Assembly: GCA_016234935.1 (NCBI GenBank)
Contig: JACRNL010000003.1
Location: forward strand, 62,001-126,000
Reading direction: 5' to 3'
DNA: 64,000 nucleotides
From: Deltaproteobacteria bacterium
GTDB taxonomy: Bacteria > Desulfobacterota > GWC2-55-46
The position numbers and the translations under genes were made by a program. Of this stretch, positions 35,815 to 45,092 are shown piece after piece (positions within the stretch are counted from its first letter, which is position 1; each line of letters opens with the position of its first letter). A model generated the notes under the pieces. The model was given only the letters and a program-made list of their open reading frames with translations. It was not told where the DNA came from and did not search any database.

Positions 35815-36564
35815 TTATTCCCTGTTGATAAGCGACGCGACGTATGCCGCGCCGAAGCCGTTGTCTATGTTCACCACGCTCACCCCGGCGGCGCAGGAGT
35901 TGAGCATGGCCATGAGCGTCGTAAGCCCTCCGAGGTTAGCCCCGTAGCCGATGCTTGTCGGCACGGCGACGACGGGGCGGGCGACGAGGCCGGCGACGAC
36001 GCTCGGGAGCGCGCCCTCCATGCCGGCGACTACGATGAGGACGTTTGCCGACGTTATCTCGGTCTTCTTATGCAGGAGCCTGTGCAGGCCCGCCACCCCG
36101 ACGTCATACAGCCGAACGACGCGGCTGCCCATGCACTCGGCGGTGATAGCCGCCTCCTCGGCCACGGGGACGTCCGACGTGCCCGCGCTTATGACGAGGA
36201 TATAGCCCCGGCCTGTTTCCTTGACGGGATGAGATTTTATGAAAAATGTCTTTGCTGTTTTGTTGTGCGCGCCCATGGGAAAGGCCTTTTTAAGAGAGGC
36301 GGCCTTGGCGGCGTCTAGCCTTGTTATGAGGCAGTTTTCTTTTTTAGATAAAAGGGCCTTTGCGATAGCCTTTATCTGGAGAGGGGTCTTTCCCTGGCCG
36401 AAGATGACCTCCGGGAAACCCTGCCTCAGCGAGCGGTGCGTGTCGATCGTGGCAAATGGAAGCTCCTCAAACGGAAGGAATTTGAGCCTGGCGAGGGCGT
36501 CTTTCGTCTTGACGCGCCCGTCCTTTACGTCTTCAAGCAGTTTTTCCAGCAATTTTACGTTCAT
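35815..36564 (-). CDS. larB: Pyridinium-3,5-bisthiocarboxylate cofactor enzyme LarB
   Basis: LarB carboxylates and hydrolyses nicotinic acid adenine dinucleotide, the first step of nickel-pincer cofactor synthesis. The 249 residues include the N-terminal FATIDTHRSLRQGFPEVIFG and the AIR-carboxylase-like domain (VISAGTSDVPVAEEAAITAE, VVAGMEGALPSVVAGLV, VPTSIGYGANLGGLTTLMAM). The gene leads a minus-strand cluster with two unknown genes and larC. The family is the PurE-like AIR carboxylase superfamily; its features here are intact. Confidence 0.94.
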   Translation of the reverse strand: MNVKLLEKLLEDVKDGRVKTKDALARLKFLPFEELPFATIDTHRSLRQGFPEVIFGQGKTPLQIKAIAKALLSKKENCLITRLDAAKAASLKKAFPMGAHNKTAKTFFIKSHPVKETGRGYILVISAGTSDVPVAEEAAITAECMGSRVVRLYDVGVAGLHRLLHKKTEITSANVLIVVAGMEGALPSVVAGLVARPVVAVPTSIGYGANLGGLTTLMAMLNSCAAGVSVVNIDNGFGAAYVASLINRE

Positions 36565-36614
36565 GGTTATAAAAGTCCCGCGCTCCGGCGCGTTCCGGCA
36601 ATGGCGCGAAGCGT

Positions 36615-38267
36615 TTATTGACGGCTTAATATATTGGAGGCTATCCGTGGAATATCAAGAAGAAAGACGGGCCTGCCGTCGCCCATTATCGTAATGCCTG
36701 AAGCGCCCTTAAGCTTTGACATCGGCGGCAGAAGGGGCTTGATGTAAGCGTCTATCTCATCGCCGAAGTCGTCCACCTTGATTCCGACAAGCCAGCTCTC
36801 CGGCCCTTCGGCCGGGCGTTCGTTGGTTTCAGCCTGCCCCTCGGCAAGGATGATGGTGCAGATATCCGAGAGCGCCTCGCCGCCCTCAAGGCCGAGCGCA
36901 GTTTTAAGGTCAATGACCGGCACGGACGCGCCGTTGAACTTGAAAAAGCCGTTTGCGACGTCGTCACGTCCGGTCTCAATGACTTTTTTGACCTTTGAGA
37001 TCGGAAGGAGAAATATTTCGTCCGCGGCCTTCACTATCAGGGTCTTGATTATGGCGGTCGTGCGCGGCAGTTCTATGCTTATTTCCGTGCCCGTGCCGCG
37101 CGTGGAGCTTATATCAAGAGTGCCGCCTATCGCCTCTATCGAATTTTTCACTATGTCCATGCCAACGCCCCTGCCTGAGGTTTCCGTGACCTTTTCAGCG
37201 GCGCTTACCCCGGGAAGGCAGATGAGCATCAAACGGGCCGTCGGGTTCATCGCGTTAATCCGTTCCCTGGGGATGCCGGCGGAGACGGCCCTGGCCGTAA
37301 CCTTTTCGACGTCTATGCCGTTGCCGTCATCGGCTATGGAGATTACGACCCTGTCCATCTTTGAAAATGCCTTGATGGTTATTGTTCCCGCAGGCCTCTT
37401 GCCGGCCTTTGCCCTTTCGCCGGGCGTCTCAATGCCGTGGTCTATGCAGTTCCTGATGATATGGACAAGCGGGGAGCTCAGGTTTTCAAGTATCGCCTTG
37501 TCGAGGCTTATCTCCATGCCTTCGGTTTTGAGTTCGACCTGCTTGCCGGTCCTTTGCGACATGTCGCGAACCACGCGCGGCAGGCCCATGGTCAGGTCTC
37601 CTATGGGCAGCATTCGCGCGGAGAGGATGTTGTCGTGGAGCCTGTTGACGGTCTTCCCCATGAGGTGAACGCCGTCTTTGAAGGCGATGGATTTAAGCGT
37701 ATGAGAAAGGGACTTGAAGGAAGAAAGCGCCATGAAGATGTCGCCGACTATGGTCAGCAGGTCGTCAAAGACCCTGCCGTCGACCTTCATGATGTTCGAT
37801 ATCTTTACCTCCGCCGTCTGCGCCTCCGGCGTCTGGGACGCGGGTGGAGGCGTCAATTGCGTCTGGGGCGCGGCGGACGCAGCCTCCGGCGCTTCGACAA
37901 GGATCTTTATCATCTTTACAAAAGGCTCTATGTCGGCGTCAAGCGGCTCGTCAGCCTCGACCCTTTTTACAAGTTCCTTCATTTCATCCAGACACTGCAG
38001 AAGCGTTCCCGTCAGCTCTGCCGTGGGATGCAAACGTTTGGAGCGGATGCGGTCAAGGAGGTCTTCCTGCGCGTGGGCCAGCGTTTTTATAGGCTCGTAG
38101 CCCATGGACGCGGACATGCCTTTTATGGAATGGTAATGCCTGAAGAGGTTGTCTACCGTTGCCTGGTCTGACGGCTCTTTTTCAAGCGCGAGCAGCCCTT
38201 GTTCAATGCCTGACAGGTGTTCCTGGGTCTCTTGAAGGTAAAGTCCTTTGTATTTGGATGTGTCCAT
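36615..38267 (-). CDS. cheA: CheA-type chemotaxis histidine kinase
   Basis: The 550-residue CheA homologue has an Hpt domain with phospho-acceptor His46 in HYHSIKGMSASMG and an Ala/Pro/Gln-rich linker near 128-152. A dimerisation helix pair follows (VDDLLTIVGDIFMALSSF-like, with MLPIGDLTMGLPRVVRD), then the ATPase domain (HIIRNCIDHGIETP, ADDGNGID, GRGVGMDIV) and a C-terminal CheW-like domain. No P2 CheY-binding domain is evident, so it is shorter than E. coli CheA. It is the last gene of the MCP-cheW-cheY-cheA cluster, separated from cheY by repeat R1d. Confidence 0.93.
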   Translation of the reverse strand: MDTSKYKGLYLQETQEHLSGIEQGLLALEKEPSDQATVDNLFRHYHSIKGMSASMGYEPIKTLAHAQEDLLDRIRSKRLHPTAELTGTLLQCLDEMKELVKRVEADEPLDADIEPFVKMIKILVEAPEAASAAPQTQLTPPPASQTPEAQTAEVKISNIMKVDGRVFDDLLTIVGDIFMALSSFKSLSHTLKSIAFKDGVHLMGKTVNRLHDNILSARMLPIGDLTMGLPRVVRDMSQRTGKQVELKTEGMEISLDKAILENLSSPLVHIIRNCIDHGIETPGERAKAGKRPAGTITIKAFSKMDRVVISIADDGNGIDVEKVTARAVSAGIPRERINAMNPTARLMLICLPGVSAAEKVTETSGRGVGMDIVKNSIEAIGGTLDISSTRGTGTEISIELPRTTAIIKTLIVKAADEIFLLPISKVKKVIETGRDDVANGFFKFNGASVPVIDLKTALGLEGGEALSDICTIILAEGQAETNERPAEGPESWLVGIKVDDFGDEIDAYIKPLLPPMSKLKGASGITIMGDGRPVFLLDIPRIASNILSRQ

Positions 38268-38328
38268 AGTGAACCTCCCCGCGGCAGACCGGCCAGTATG
38301 CGGATGCGAAGTATTCTTCGGGGATTAA

Positions 38329-38452
38329 CAGGCTGCTGAAAAAGCCCCATCTGCGGCGTTGTCTTTGTCGCTCGTCACTGCGGCGTAGGACACACTACGC
38401 CGCATTCCTCGCTCCTCGACGCCTTGTATCTGGAGCTTTTTGAGCAGCCTGC
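38329..38452. repeat. MITE-like element R1, copy d
   Basis: Ends CAGGCTGCTGAAAAAGCCCC and GCTTTTTGAGCAGCCTGC. The inner hairpin GGCGTAG-gacaca-CTACGCC is extended by GC/GC. It lies between cheY and cheA inside the chemotaxis cluster. Confidence 0.85.
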
Positions 38453-38509
38453 GCAAACATGCTTCCCCGCGTCTGCAAGCCCCCCTCGCGTATCCGGCGA
38501 GGGGCGGGT

Positions 38510-38887
38510 TTATCCGGCGTCCGGCTTTTCCAGACTGCTCAGCGCTTTCAGGACGGACACCTTGTCGAATGGTTTAAGGATATACGCGCTTGCCCCGGCC
38601 TTTAACGCTTCTTTTACGATAGGCTCGTATCCGAGGGATGAGCACATTACGATCTTAAGCGGCAGTTTCAGGCGTATTATCTCCCGCGCGGCTTCAAGAC
38701 CGTTTTTTTCCGGCATGACGACGTCGAGGAGGACTATGTCCGGCGCATGCGCCTTTGTCATCTCAACGGCCTCGGCGCCGTTGGAGGCTTCGGCTACGAC
38801 CTCGAAGCCCTCGCCGGCGAGGAGGTCCTTCAGGGTTTGTCTGAAAAATGCAACGTCGTCCGCTATGAGGATTCGCCTGGCCGCCAT
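38510..38887 (-). CDS. cheY: CheY-like response regulator
   Basis: A 125-residue single receiver domain with ILIADDVAFF, acceptor Asp55 in IVLLDVVMPEKNG, the switch residues of KIVMCSSLG and Lys in ILKPFDKVSV. It is the likely phosphorylation target of the CheA encoded downstream. ATG 38887 has AGAGG five bases upstream, and that ribosome site is within a degenerate palindrome (acctctgagaggt), so the longer start at 38908 is not used. It follows cheW by 23 bases. Confidence 0.9.
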   Translation of the reverse strand: MAARRILIADDVAFFRQTLKDLLAGEGFEVVAEASNGAEAVEMTKAHAPDIVLLDVVMPEKNGLEAAREIIRLKLPLKIVMCSSLGYEPIVKEALKAGASAYILKPFDKVSVLKALSSLEKPDAG

Positions 38888-38910
38888 GTTACCTCTGAGA
38901 GGTTTCACCC

Positions 38911-39408
38911 CTATTGTTCCGACAATATTTTTTTTGTTTCTTCGAAGACCGCCGCCAGGTCAATAAGCTCCACCCCTTGAAGGGGCTGAGCCCCCTCAGG
39001 GGGTTCGCCCTGGCGGGATTGTTCCACATCTATCATACCGTTTGTGAATCTGGGCGTTCCTTCTGACATATCTTCCGGTGAGCCGAGGAAGGCATGAGCG
39101 TTTTTTATCTTTTCTTTCCATATAAAGGACAGGGCGCCGCCGTCAATGTCAAGGCCCACCATCCTGTTCCTGTCCCGGATGACGATTATTTTATGCGGCG
39201 TGCCGCTGCTTGCGTCTTCAGGGGCGCCGAGCGCCTTCCTGCAGTCTATGACCGTGACGGGCTCGCCCATGAGGCTTACCATGCCGTTTACAAAGCCGGA
39301 TTGGCCGGGGATGAAGAAGACCCTGTCGACTTCGAGTATCTTGTGAACGGCCTCTATGTCTATCCCGAAGGTCCTTTCGCCGATTTTGAAGGCTATCTTG
39401 TCTCCCAT
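38911..39408 (-). CDS. cheW: CheW-like coupling protein with repeat-derived insert
   Basis: The 165-residue CheW domain couples receptors to CheA. It has FKIGERTFGIDIEAVHKILE, RVFFIPGQSGFVNGMVSLMG, VTVIDCRKALG and a C-terminal VELIDLAAVFEE. Residues 135-146 (GEPPEGAQPLQG) are encoded by a copy of the coding palindrome. They sit in the loop just before the last conserved strand, a position that probably tolerates extra length. It lies between the MCP gene and cheY. Confidence 0.9.
   Translation of the reverse strand: MGDKIAFKIGERTFGIDIEAVHKILEVDRVFFIPGQSGFVNGMVSLMGEPVTVIDCRKALGAPEDASSGTPHKIIVIRDRNRMVGLDIDGGALSFIWKEKIKNAHAFLGSPEDMSEGTPRFTNGMIDVEQSRQGEPPEGAQPLQGVELIDLAAVFEETKKILSEQ
38973..39006. 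repeat. In-frame coding palindrome in cheW
   Basis: CCCCTTGAAGGGGCTGAGCC continues CCCTCAGGGGGTTC. On the gene strand it reads EPPEGAQPLQG, in the same register as the pcrA copy. Confidence 0.8.
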
Positions 39409-39480
39409 AGTTGCCGTAACCGTGAACCGTGACCGGATATTTTTTCACAACGCGCCGCGGTCATGGCCGCGGCGCTCAGC

Positions 39481-40758
39481 TTAATTCAGTTTAAAGCCCT
39501 CTACTACGGTTTTAAGTTCCCTTGAAAGCTCGGAAAGTTTTTGCGCCGCGGAGATAGTCTCGGTTATGGCCGTGCCGTGTCTTTCAACGGCGGCCTCGAC
39601 CAGCTCGGTGGAGCCGACGTTCTCCCTGGCGATGCGCGCGACCTCGTCTATGGTCTCGACGGTTTTTGCGGCCTTTTCCTTTTGTTTGTGCGTAAGCCCG
39701 AGGATGAGCGTCGCCTTCTCGGCGACATCGGAGGTGTAATGCGTGATATCCGAGAGGATGTCGCGGATCTTTCTGAGGTCGTCCCTGCTGCCCTTCAGGT
39801 ATGACGCGCCTTCGCTGGCGGTGGAAACGACCCGCTCCACCTCCATGCGCACCTCTTTGACGATGAGAGAAACGTCCTGCACGCTGTTGTTGGTATAGTC
39901 CGCGAAACGCCTGACCTCTTCGGCGACCATGGCGAAACCTTTGCCGTGCTCGCCGGCCTTGGAGGCCTCGATAGTGGCGTTGAGCGCGAGGAGGTCCGTC
40001 TGCCTTGAGATGTGCGTGATGACGTCGAGTATCTTGGGGATGTCGCCCAGTTTTTCCTTGAGCCTTACCGCCGCGCTTTCCGTGTTCTCTATGCCCTTGA
40101 ACATGGTTTCCATCTTCTCCATGGACGACGTGGCGGTGGTGGCGCCCCTTTGCACCATGGAGTTGACCTTCTGCGACGCGTTCGCCCCTTCGGTGACCTT
40201 GTCGGCTATGTCGTCGGCAAGCTCGGCGACGGACTTCACCATGGAAGAAGCGTCGCCTATGTGGCTGGCCTGCTCGATGGCCCCGTCGAAAATGCGTGAA
40301 GAGCCTGAGATGACCTCCTTGGAGGTCTCATGACCCTTTGCGACGATGGCGCCGAACGCCTCCTGCGCTCCGGTAAGGTTCGTCACTACGGTCTGAAGGT
40401 GCCCTACGAGGTCACGCAGGTTCCTGGACATCTGGTTTATTGATTCTTCGAGTTCGTGGGTCTCATCCTTGAAAAAGGTCTTTTGCATATCCAGGTCAAG
40501 GGAATCCCTGAGGTCGCCGTCGCTTATCTTGTGCGCCAGGCGGGAGAGCTGTGAAAAGTGCTTCGTGAAGTTTTTCGTAAAGAGCGAGCCGAGTATCAGG
40601 CCGACAATCATGGCCGCGAGAAAACTTACGGGTTTTTCAAGCCATTGGGGGATATCGGTCTTTTCGATGATGTCAGGGACAAAGGCCGCCGCGGCAACGA
40701 CCGCGATAAAGCCGAATATGAACTTATACCCTATGGGGACTTTCAGACCAGTGCTCAT
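39481..40758 (-). CDS. Methyl-accepting chemotaxis-like protein
   Basis: The 425-residue receptor has two closely spaced membrane helices (about 12-32 and 45-62) with almost no periplasmic loop. A HAMP-like linker (FSQLSRLAHKISDGDLRDSL) and a long cytoplasmic signalling domain follow. The hairpin tip reads DVITHISRQTDLLALNATIE and EHGKGFAMVAEEVRRFADYT. With no outside domain it may sense membrane or internal signals. ATG 40758 has AAGGTAAGGG upstream. It is the first gene of the cluster with cheW, cheY and cheA. Confidence 0.9.
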   Translation of the reverse strand: MSTGLKVPIGYKFIFGFIAVVAAAAFVPDIIEKTDIPQWLEKPVSFLAAMIVGLILGSLFTKNFTKHFSQLSRLAHKISDGDLRDSLDLDMQKTFFKDETHELEESINQMSRNLRDLVGHLQTVVTNLTGAQEAFGAIVAKGHETSKEVISGSSRIFDGAIEQASHIGDASSMVKSVAELADDIADKVTEGANASQKVNSMVQRGATTATSSMEKMETMFKGIENTESAAVRLKEKLGDIPKILDVITHISRQTDLLALNATIEASKAGEHGKGFAMVAEEVRRFADYTNNSVQDVSLIVKEVRMEVERVVSTASEGASYLKGSRDDLRKIRDILSDITHYTSDVAEKATLILGLTHKQKEKAAKTVETIDEVARIARENVGSTELVEAAVERHGTAITETISAAQKLSELSRELKTVVEGFKLN

Positions 40759-40834
40759 GCCCAACCCTTACCTTTACAGCGTATGTTCGCGCATATTATA
40801 GAATTGTTGGAGCGGCAAAGTCAAAGTCAAAATT

Positions 40835-40862
40835 GCTTACCTTTCTTGAAAGAAAGGTAAGC
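40835..40862. repeat. gcttacctttctt/aagaaaggtaagc hairpin
   Basis: A 13-bp perfect stem with a two-base centre, followed by caaaagaactttaatt. It matches 20405-20422 and 45999-46016. The rest of the gap 40765-40998 has no visible gene. Confidence 0.65.
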
Positions 40863-40998
40863 CAAAAGAACTTTAATTCAAAAAAACGCCGTCTCAACCG
40901 TCTACGGGCTGAAGAAGTCAGGAGAAAACTTCTAACTGCATAAGCACTATCTTCCCCCTTTTCCAAAGGGGGGATAACTCCTTACAGTCTGCGCCTCG

Positions 40999-42003
40999 TT
41001 AAAAATGCTCAAACCCGGCCCTGGAAATCTTCAAGGGCCTGCCGGCGGTGAAGGTGACGCATACGTCTTTACTCCGGGTTATAACACCTATCGGCGTGAC
41101 CGGAACATCTCTTGAGCTTAAAGCCGAGATTTTTTTTGCCGCCTTTTCCGGAGCCGAGAAGAGGAGTTCGTAATCCTCTCCGCCCGTAAGCGCGCGGCGG
41201 ATGCCGTCCGTCGTCCCGGCGGCGGGAAAAAGCCTTTTGAATTCCGCGGAAAGCGGGACGCGCCTTGCGTCAATGACCGCGCCCACGGCGCCGGCCTCGC
41301 AAAGGCGTTTGAGGTCGAGCACAAGGCCGTCGCTGACGTCTATCATCGCGGTGGCCAGCCGTTTTCGGGCAAGCGACCTGCCGACACTCATGCGAGGCGA
41401 CGGGTCAAGCTGTCTCATCACCGGCTTTCTGAAGGCAGTTCTTTTTAAAGCCGCGCCGCCGTGTTTCTTTAGAAGCCTCAGCCCAAGGGCGGCGTCGCCT
41501 ATGCATCCGGTAACGTAGATGACGTCTCCCGGCCCGGCCCCGCTTCTGTAAACCGTCTCCTGTGCGGGCGCTTCGCCGAAGAGGGTGGTCGCGACCATCA
41601 CGGCGCCCTTTGTTTTGGCGGTATTCCCGCCGGCAAGGACCGCCCCGTGCTCTTTGCCGCAATCCGAGAGGCCCCGGTACAGTTCGTCGAGGAATTGCTT
41701 TTCCGTATCCGGAGGCAGGGCGACGGACACGAGGTAGAAAAGCGGTTCCCCTCCCATTGCCGCGACGTCGGAGAGCGATATCGAGAGGGCCTTTCTGCCG
41801 AGCAGATAAGGCGTTGTCCAGCCCCTTTTGAAGTGGGTGCCCTCTATGAGTATGTCGGTGGTGGCAAGCAGATGGCGTCCGCCGGCCTGAAGGGTTACGC
41901 TCGTGTCGTCGCCGATGCCTTTGACAAGGCGCCGGTGCCTCCTGGAAAATTCGCGGGACAGTTCCTTTATTATCCGGTCTTCGCCGATTTCTTTTAGTTT
42001 CAT
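40999..42003 (-). CDS. thiL: Thiamine-monophosphate kinase
   Basis: ThiL phosphorylates thiamine monophosphate to the active diphosphate. The 334-residue protein has the PurM-like fold motifs: GIGDDTSVTLQ, LLATTDILIEGTHF, RKALSISLSDVAAMGGEP, AGGNTAKTKGAVMVATT, IDVSDGLVLDLKRLC and TGGEDYELLF. It is the start of a minus-strand block downstream of lon, with a 44-base gap. thiE is elsewhere in the window (60363), so thiamine genes are dispersed here. Confidence 0.96.
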   Translation of the reverse strand: MKLKEIGEDRIIKELSREFSRRHRRLVKGIGDDTSVTLQAGGRHLLATTDILIEGTHFKRGWTTPYLLGRKALSISLSDVAAMGGEPLFYLVSVALPPDTEKQFLDELYRGLSDCGKEHGAVLAGGNTAKTKGAVMVATTLFGEAPAQETVYRSGAGPGDVIYVTGCIGDAALGLRLLKKHGGAALKRTAFRKPVMRQLDPSPRMSVGRSLARKRLATAMIDVSDGLVLDLKRLCEAGAVGAVIDARRVPLSAEFKRLFPAAGTTDGIRRALTGGEDYELLFSAPEKAAKKISALSSRDVPVTPIGVITRSKDVCVTFTAGRPLKISRAGFEHF

Positions 42004-42047
42004 TTAACGCGTTCTCCCGGCGGCGAATCGAGGAAGCTTGAAAGTTT

Positions 42048-44486
42048 CTACGGCCGCGCGAGCCTTCCTTTTGCGCGGCGCAGTTTCCCCGCAGGCCTCT
42101 TTGCCTCCGTCCTCTGAGGGCGCGTCTTTTTTCTGAAGATAACGCCGAGCACGTCATCCATGTGCTTAACCGGTATGAAGGTAAGCTGTTTCCTTATGTC
42201 CGGCGGTATTTCCTCAAGGTCTTTTTTGTTTCTGTCCGGGATGACTATGGTTTTTATCTTGGCGCGGAGCGCCGCAAGGCACTTTTCCTTTACGCCGCCC
42301 ACCGGCAGGACGCGGCCGCGGAGCGTTATCTCCCCGGTCATGGCAAGGTCTTTTCTTATCGGCCTTTTGGTGAGGGCTGAGATGAGGGAAGACGCCATTG
42401 TAATGCCTGCCGACGGGCCGTCCTTGGGGATTGCCCCGGACGGCACGTGGATGTGGATGTCCCGCTCCTTGAACTCCTCGTCGATGTTTAACTCCTTTGA
42501 GCGCGACCTCGCGTAACTGAGAGCGGCCTGCGCGGACTCCTTCATCACGTCGCCGAGGTGCCCGGTAAGGGTCAGCTGCCCCTTGCCCTTCATTATCGTG
42601 GATTCTATGTAGAGGATCTCCCCTCCGACAGGCGTCCACGCAAGGCCGGTGGCCACGCCGATCTCGTCCTCCTCCTGCTCCGCCTCCGGCAGGAACTTGG
42701 GCACGCCGAGGTATTCATGCAGGCTGTCCTCGTTTATCGTGGTCAGGGCTTTTTTGCCCTCCGCCACCTTGCGGGCCACCTTCCTGCAAAGAGAGGCTAT
42801 CTCGCGTTCAAGGTTTCTAAGGCCGGCCTCCCTCGTGTATTCGGAGATTATCCTCTTTACGGCCTCATCCGGCAGCATCAGGAGCTTTTTCGTCAGACCG
42901 TGCTCTTTAAGCTGGCGGGAGACGAGGAACTTCTTTGCTATGGCTACCTTTTCTTCTTCAGTATAGCCGGGCAGCTCGATTATCTCCATCCTGTCCCTCA
43001 ACGGGTCGGGGATGGGGTCCGCCATGTTCGCGGTTGTGATGAACATGACCTTTGAAAGGTCGAACGGCACGTTCAGGTAGTGGTCGCTGAAGGCGTAGTT
43101 CTGTTCCGGGTCAAGCACCTCAAGCAGCGCGGATGAAGGGTCGCCCCGGAAGTCCATACCGATCTTGTCTATCTCGTCCATCATGAAGACCGGATTTACG
43201 GTGCCTGCCTGCTTGATGCCCTGTATGATGCGCCCCGGAAGCGCGCCGACGTATGTCCTTCTGTGGCCGCGTATCTCCGCCTCGTCTTTTATGCCGCCGA
43301 GGGAAATACGCACGAACTGCCTGCCCATGGCCTTTGCTATGGATTTTCCCAGAGAGGTCTTGCCCACTCCGGGAGGCCCCACGAAGCACAGTATGGGCCC
43401 CTTGGTCTTTTTCTGGAGCTTTCTTACGGCCAGATATTCAAGGATGCGCTCCTTTATCTTCTCAAGGTCGTAATGGTCGGAGTCCAGCACGTCCTTCGCC
43501 TTTTTGAGGTTGAGCGTGTCTTTTGTCCCCTTTGACCACGGGAGGTCGACGAGCCATTCGAGGTAGGTCCTCGTGAGGCCGGCTTCGGCGGCGTCAGGGT
43601 GCATCATCTCGAGCCTGTCGGCCTGCTTCAACGCCTCCTTCTCGACATCGGCGGGCATCTTGGATTTTTTTATTTTTTTCCTGAGCTCGTCTATCTCTTC
43701 GGTGGCCTCTTCCATGTCGCCGAGTTCGTTCTTTATCGCCCGTATCTGCTCCCTGAGGTAGTATTCCCGCTGGGATTTGTCCATCTCCTCCTTGGCTTGC
43801 GACTGTATCTTGGCCTGCATCTGGGAGACCTGCAATTCCTTTACGATGAAATCATTCACCTTCTCAAGGCGCTTGACGGGGTTAAGTGTTTCAAGCACCG
43901 CCTGCGCGTCTTCTATCTTGAGGCCGAGGTTCGAGGCCACGAGGTCGGCTATGCGGCCGGGGTCAGGGATGTTTTCGATGACCATCATGACCTCCTGGAA
44001 CGCCGCCTTGCCGAGGGTCGCGAGCTTCTCAAGCTGTTCCTTCACGGTGCGCATCAGCGCCTCGGTCTCGAGCGTAAGCTCCATGGAGGACGCCTCTTTT
44101 ATCTTAGCTATGTTGACGGAGAAGTAGGGGCGCGTTTTAACGAAGCTGGATGCTTTGGCCCTCGAAAGTCCCTGCACCAGCACCTTGACCCTGCCGTCGG
44201 GGAGTTTTAACATGCGCATTATCATGCACACGGTGCCGGACTCAAAGAGGTCTTCGGCCTCAGGGTCTTCTTTTGTGACGTCTTTCTGAGTGACGGCGAA
44301 GATGAGCCTGTCTTTTGTCAGGGCCGCGTCCACGGCGCTGACCGACCGTTCTCTGCCGACGAAGAGCGGAACTATCATGAACGGGAATATGACGACGTCG
44401 CGAACAGGCAGAAGCGGCAGCGTGTCCGGGATTATCAGCTGATCTTCTTCCTTCTTTTCGCCTTCTTTCTTATCTTCTTCAGCCAT
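42048..44486 (-). CDS. lon: ATP-dependent Lon protease
   Basis: Lon degrades misfolded and regulatory proteins in the cytoplasm. The 812 residues comprise the N-terminal substrate domain ([20 protein letters not shown]), the AAA+ module with Walker [14 protein letters not shown] and MDEIDKIG, and the protease domain with the catalytic serine in [13 protein letters not shown] and the lysine in [10 protein letters not shown]. The tail after residue 775 is basic ([16 protein letters not shown]). It follows hsp20 by 26 bases in the same direction, a natural heat-stress pair. Confidence 0.97.
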   Translation of the reverse strand: MAEEDKKEGEKKEEDQLIIPDTLPLLPVRDVVIFPFMIVPLFVGRERSVSAVDAALTKDRLIFAVTQKDVTKEDPEAEDLFESGTVCMIMRMLKLPDGRVKVLVQGLSRAKASSFVKTRPYFSVNIAKIKEASSMELTLETEALMRTVKEQLEKLATLGKAAFQEVMMVIENIPDPGRIADLVASNLGLKIEDAQAVLETLNPVKRLEKVNDFIVKELQVSQMQAKIQSQAKEEMDKSQREYYLREQIRAIKNELGDMEEATEEIDELRKKIKKSKMPADVEKEALKQADRLEMMHPDAAEAGLTRTYLEWLVDLPWSKGTKDTLNLKKAKDVLDSDHYDLEKIKERILEYLAVRKLQKKTKGPILCFVGPPGVGKTSLGKSIAKAMGRQFVRISLGGIKDEAEIRGHRRTYVGALPGRIIQGIKQAGTVNPVFMMDEIDKIGMDFRGDPSSALLEVLDPEQNYAFSDHYLNVPFDLSKVMFITTANMADPIPDPLRDRMEIIELPGYTEEEKVAIAKKFLVSRQLKEHGLTKKLLMLPDEAVKRIISEYTREAGLRNLEREIASLCRKVARKVAEGKKALTTINEDSLHEYLGVPKFLPEAEQEEDEIGVATGLAWTPVGGEILYIESTIMKGKGQLTLTGHLGDVMKESAQAALSYARSRSKELNIDEEFKERDIHIHVPSGAIPKDGPSAGITMASSLISALTKRPIRKDLAMTGEITLRGRVLPVGGVKEKCLAALRAKIKTIVIPDRNKKDLEEIPPDIRKQLTFIPVKHMDDVLGVIFRKKTRPQRTEAKRPAGKLRRAKGRLARP

Positions 44487-44512
44487 CAGCAGCCTCTCTT
44501 AGGGGGTTTTTG

Positions 44513-45013
44513 TTATTCGCAGTCTTCAGATTCTATGGGGATGCGCATTGAGGCGGAGCGGTTGTCCTTTATGCGCGCCGCGGTTATCGTCAGGATGCCG
44601 TTTTCGTAAGCGGCCTTTATCTTCGATGCGTCCACGGTGAAGGGGATGTCTATCTCCCGGCAGACCTTGCCGAAGACCCGTTCCATGCATACGTAGTTGA
44701 TTCTGTTGTCCTCGAAGCATTCGAACTTCAGGGCCTTCACGGTGAGGGTGCGTCCGGCCAAGACTATCTCGACGTCTTCCTTCCTTACTCCGGGCATCTC
44801 GACTTCTATTATGAGTTTGCCGGATGTGGAGAACATGTCAACATTCGGGATGTTGACAAGGGGGTTGGCCTCTGTCAATCCCTGCGTATCGTCCATGCCT
44901 TCGTCAAGGAGTCCTTTGATGCCGCCTATCTCGAAAGATGTAAACGGCGATGTCGGTTTCTTTGATATCTTGGCCATCTTGTTTGCCGCCTTCGGGGTAT
45001 CCATGCGGAGCAT
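44513..45013 (-). CDS. Hsp20 family small heat-shock protein
   Basis: This 166-residue protein has an N-terminal extension and an alpha-crystallin-type domain at about residues 55-165: VDMFSTSGKLIIEVEMPGVR, VEIVLAGRTLTVKA, CREIDIPFTVDASKIKAAYENG and LTITAAR. It holds unfolding proteins in a refoldable state. ATGs at 45013 and 45004 are both possible starts, neither with a good ribosome site. The tail SMRIPIES matches the C-terminal IxI-type motif loosely. It precedes lon and may be cotranscribed with it. Confidence 0.85.
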   Translation of the reverse strand: MLRMDTPKAANKMAKISKKPTSPFTSFEIGGIKGLLDEGMDDTQGLTEANPLVNIPNVDMFSTSGKLIIEVEMPGVRKEDVEIVLAGRTLTVKALKFECFEDNRINYVCMERVFGKVCREIDIPFTVDASKIKAAYENGILTITAARIKDNRSASMRIPIESEDCE

Positions 45014-45025
45014 GGGCCGGGGACT

Positions 45026-45083
45026 TCCCCGCTTAAAGCCCCCGCTTTAGACACGCGAGGGCAGGCCTGCGGGGACATGTTTT
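45026..45083. repeat. Composite cccccgctt/gcgagggcaggc element with ggggacatg tail
   Basis: CCCCGCTTAAAGCCCCCGCT followed by TTAGACACGCGAGGGCAGGC and CTGCGGGGACATGTTTTGAG. It is the long form of the small element, between galU and hsp20. Confidence 0.7.
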
Positions 45084-45092
45084 GAGCGGCCC

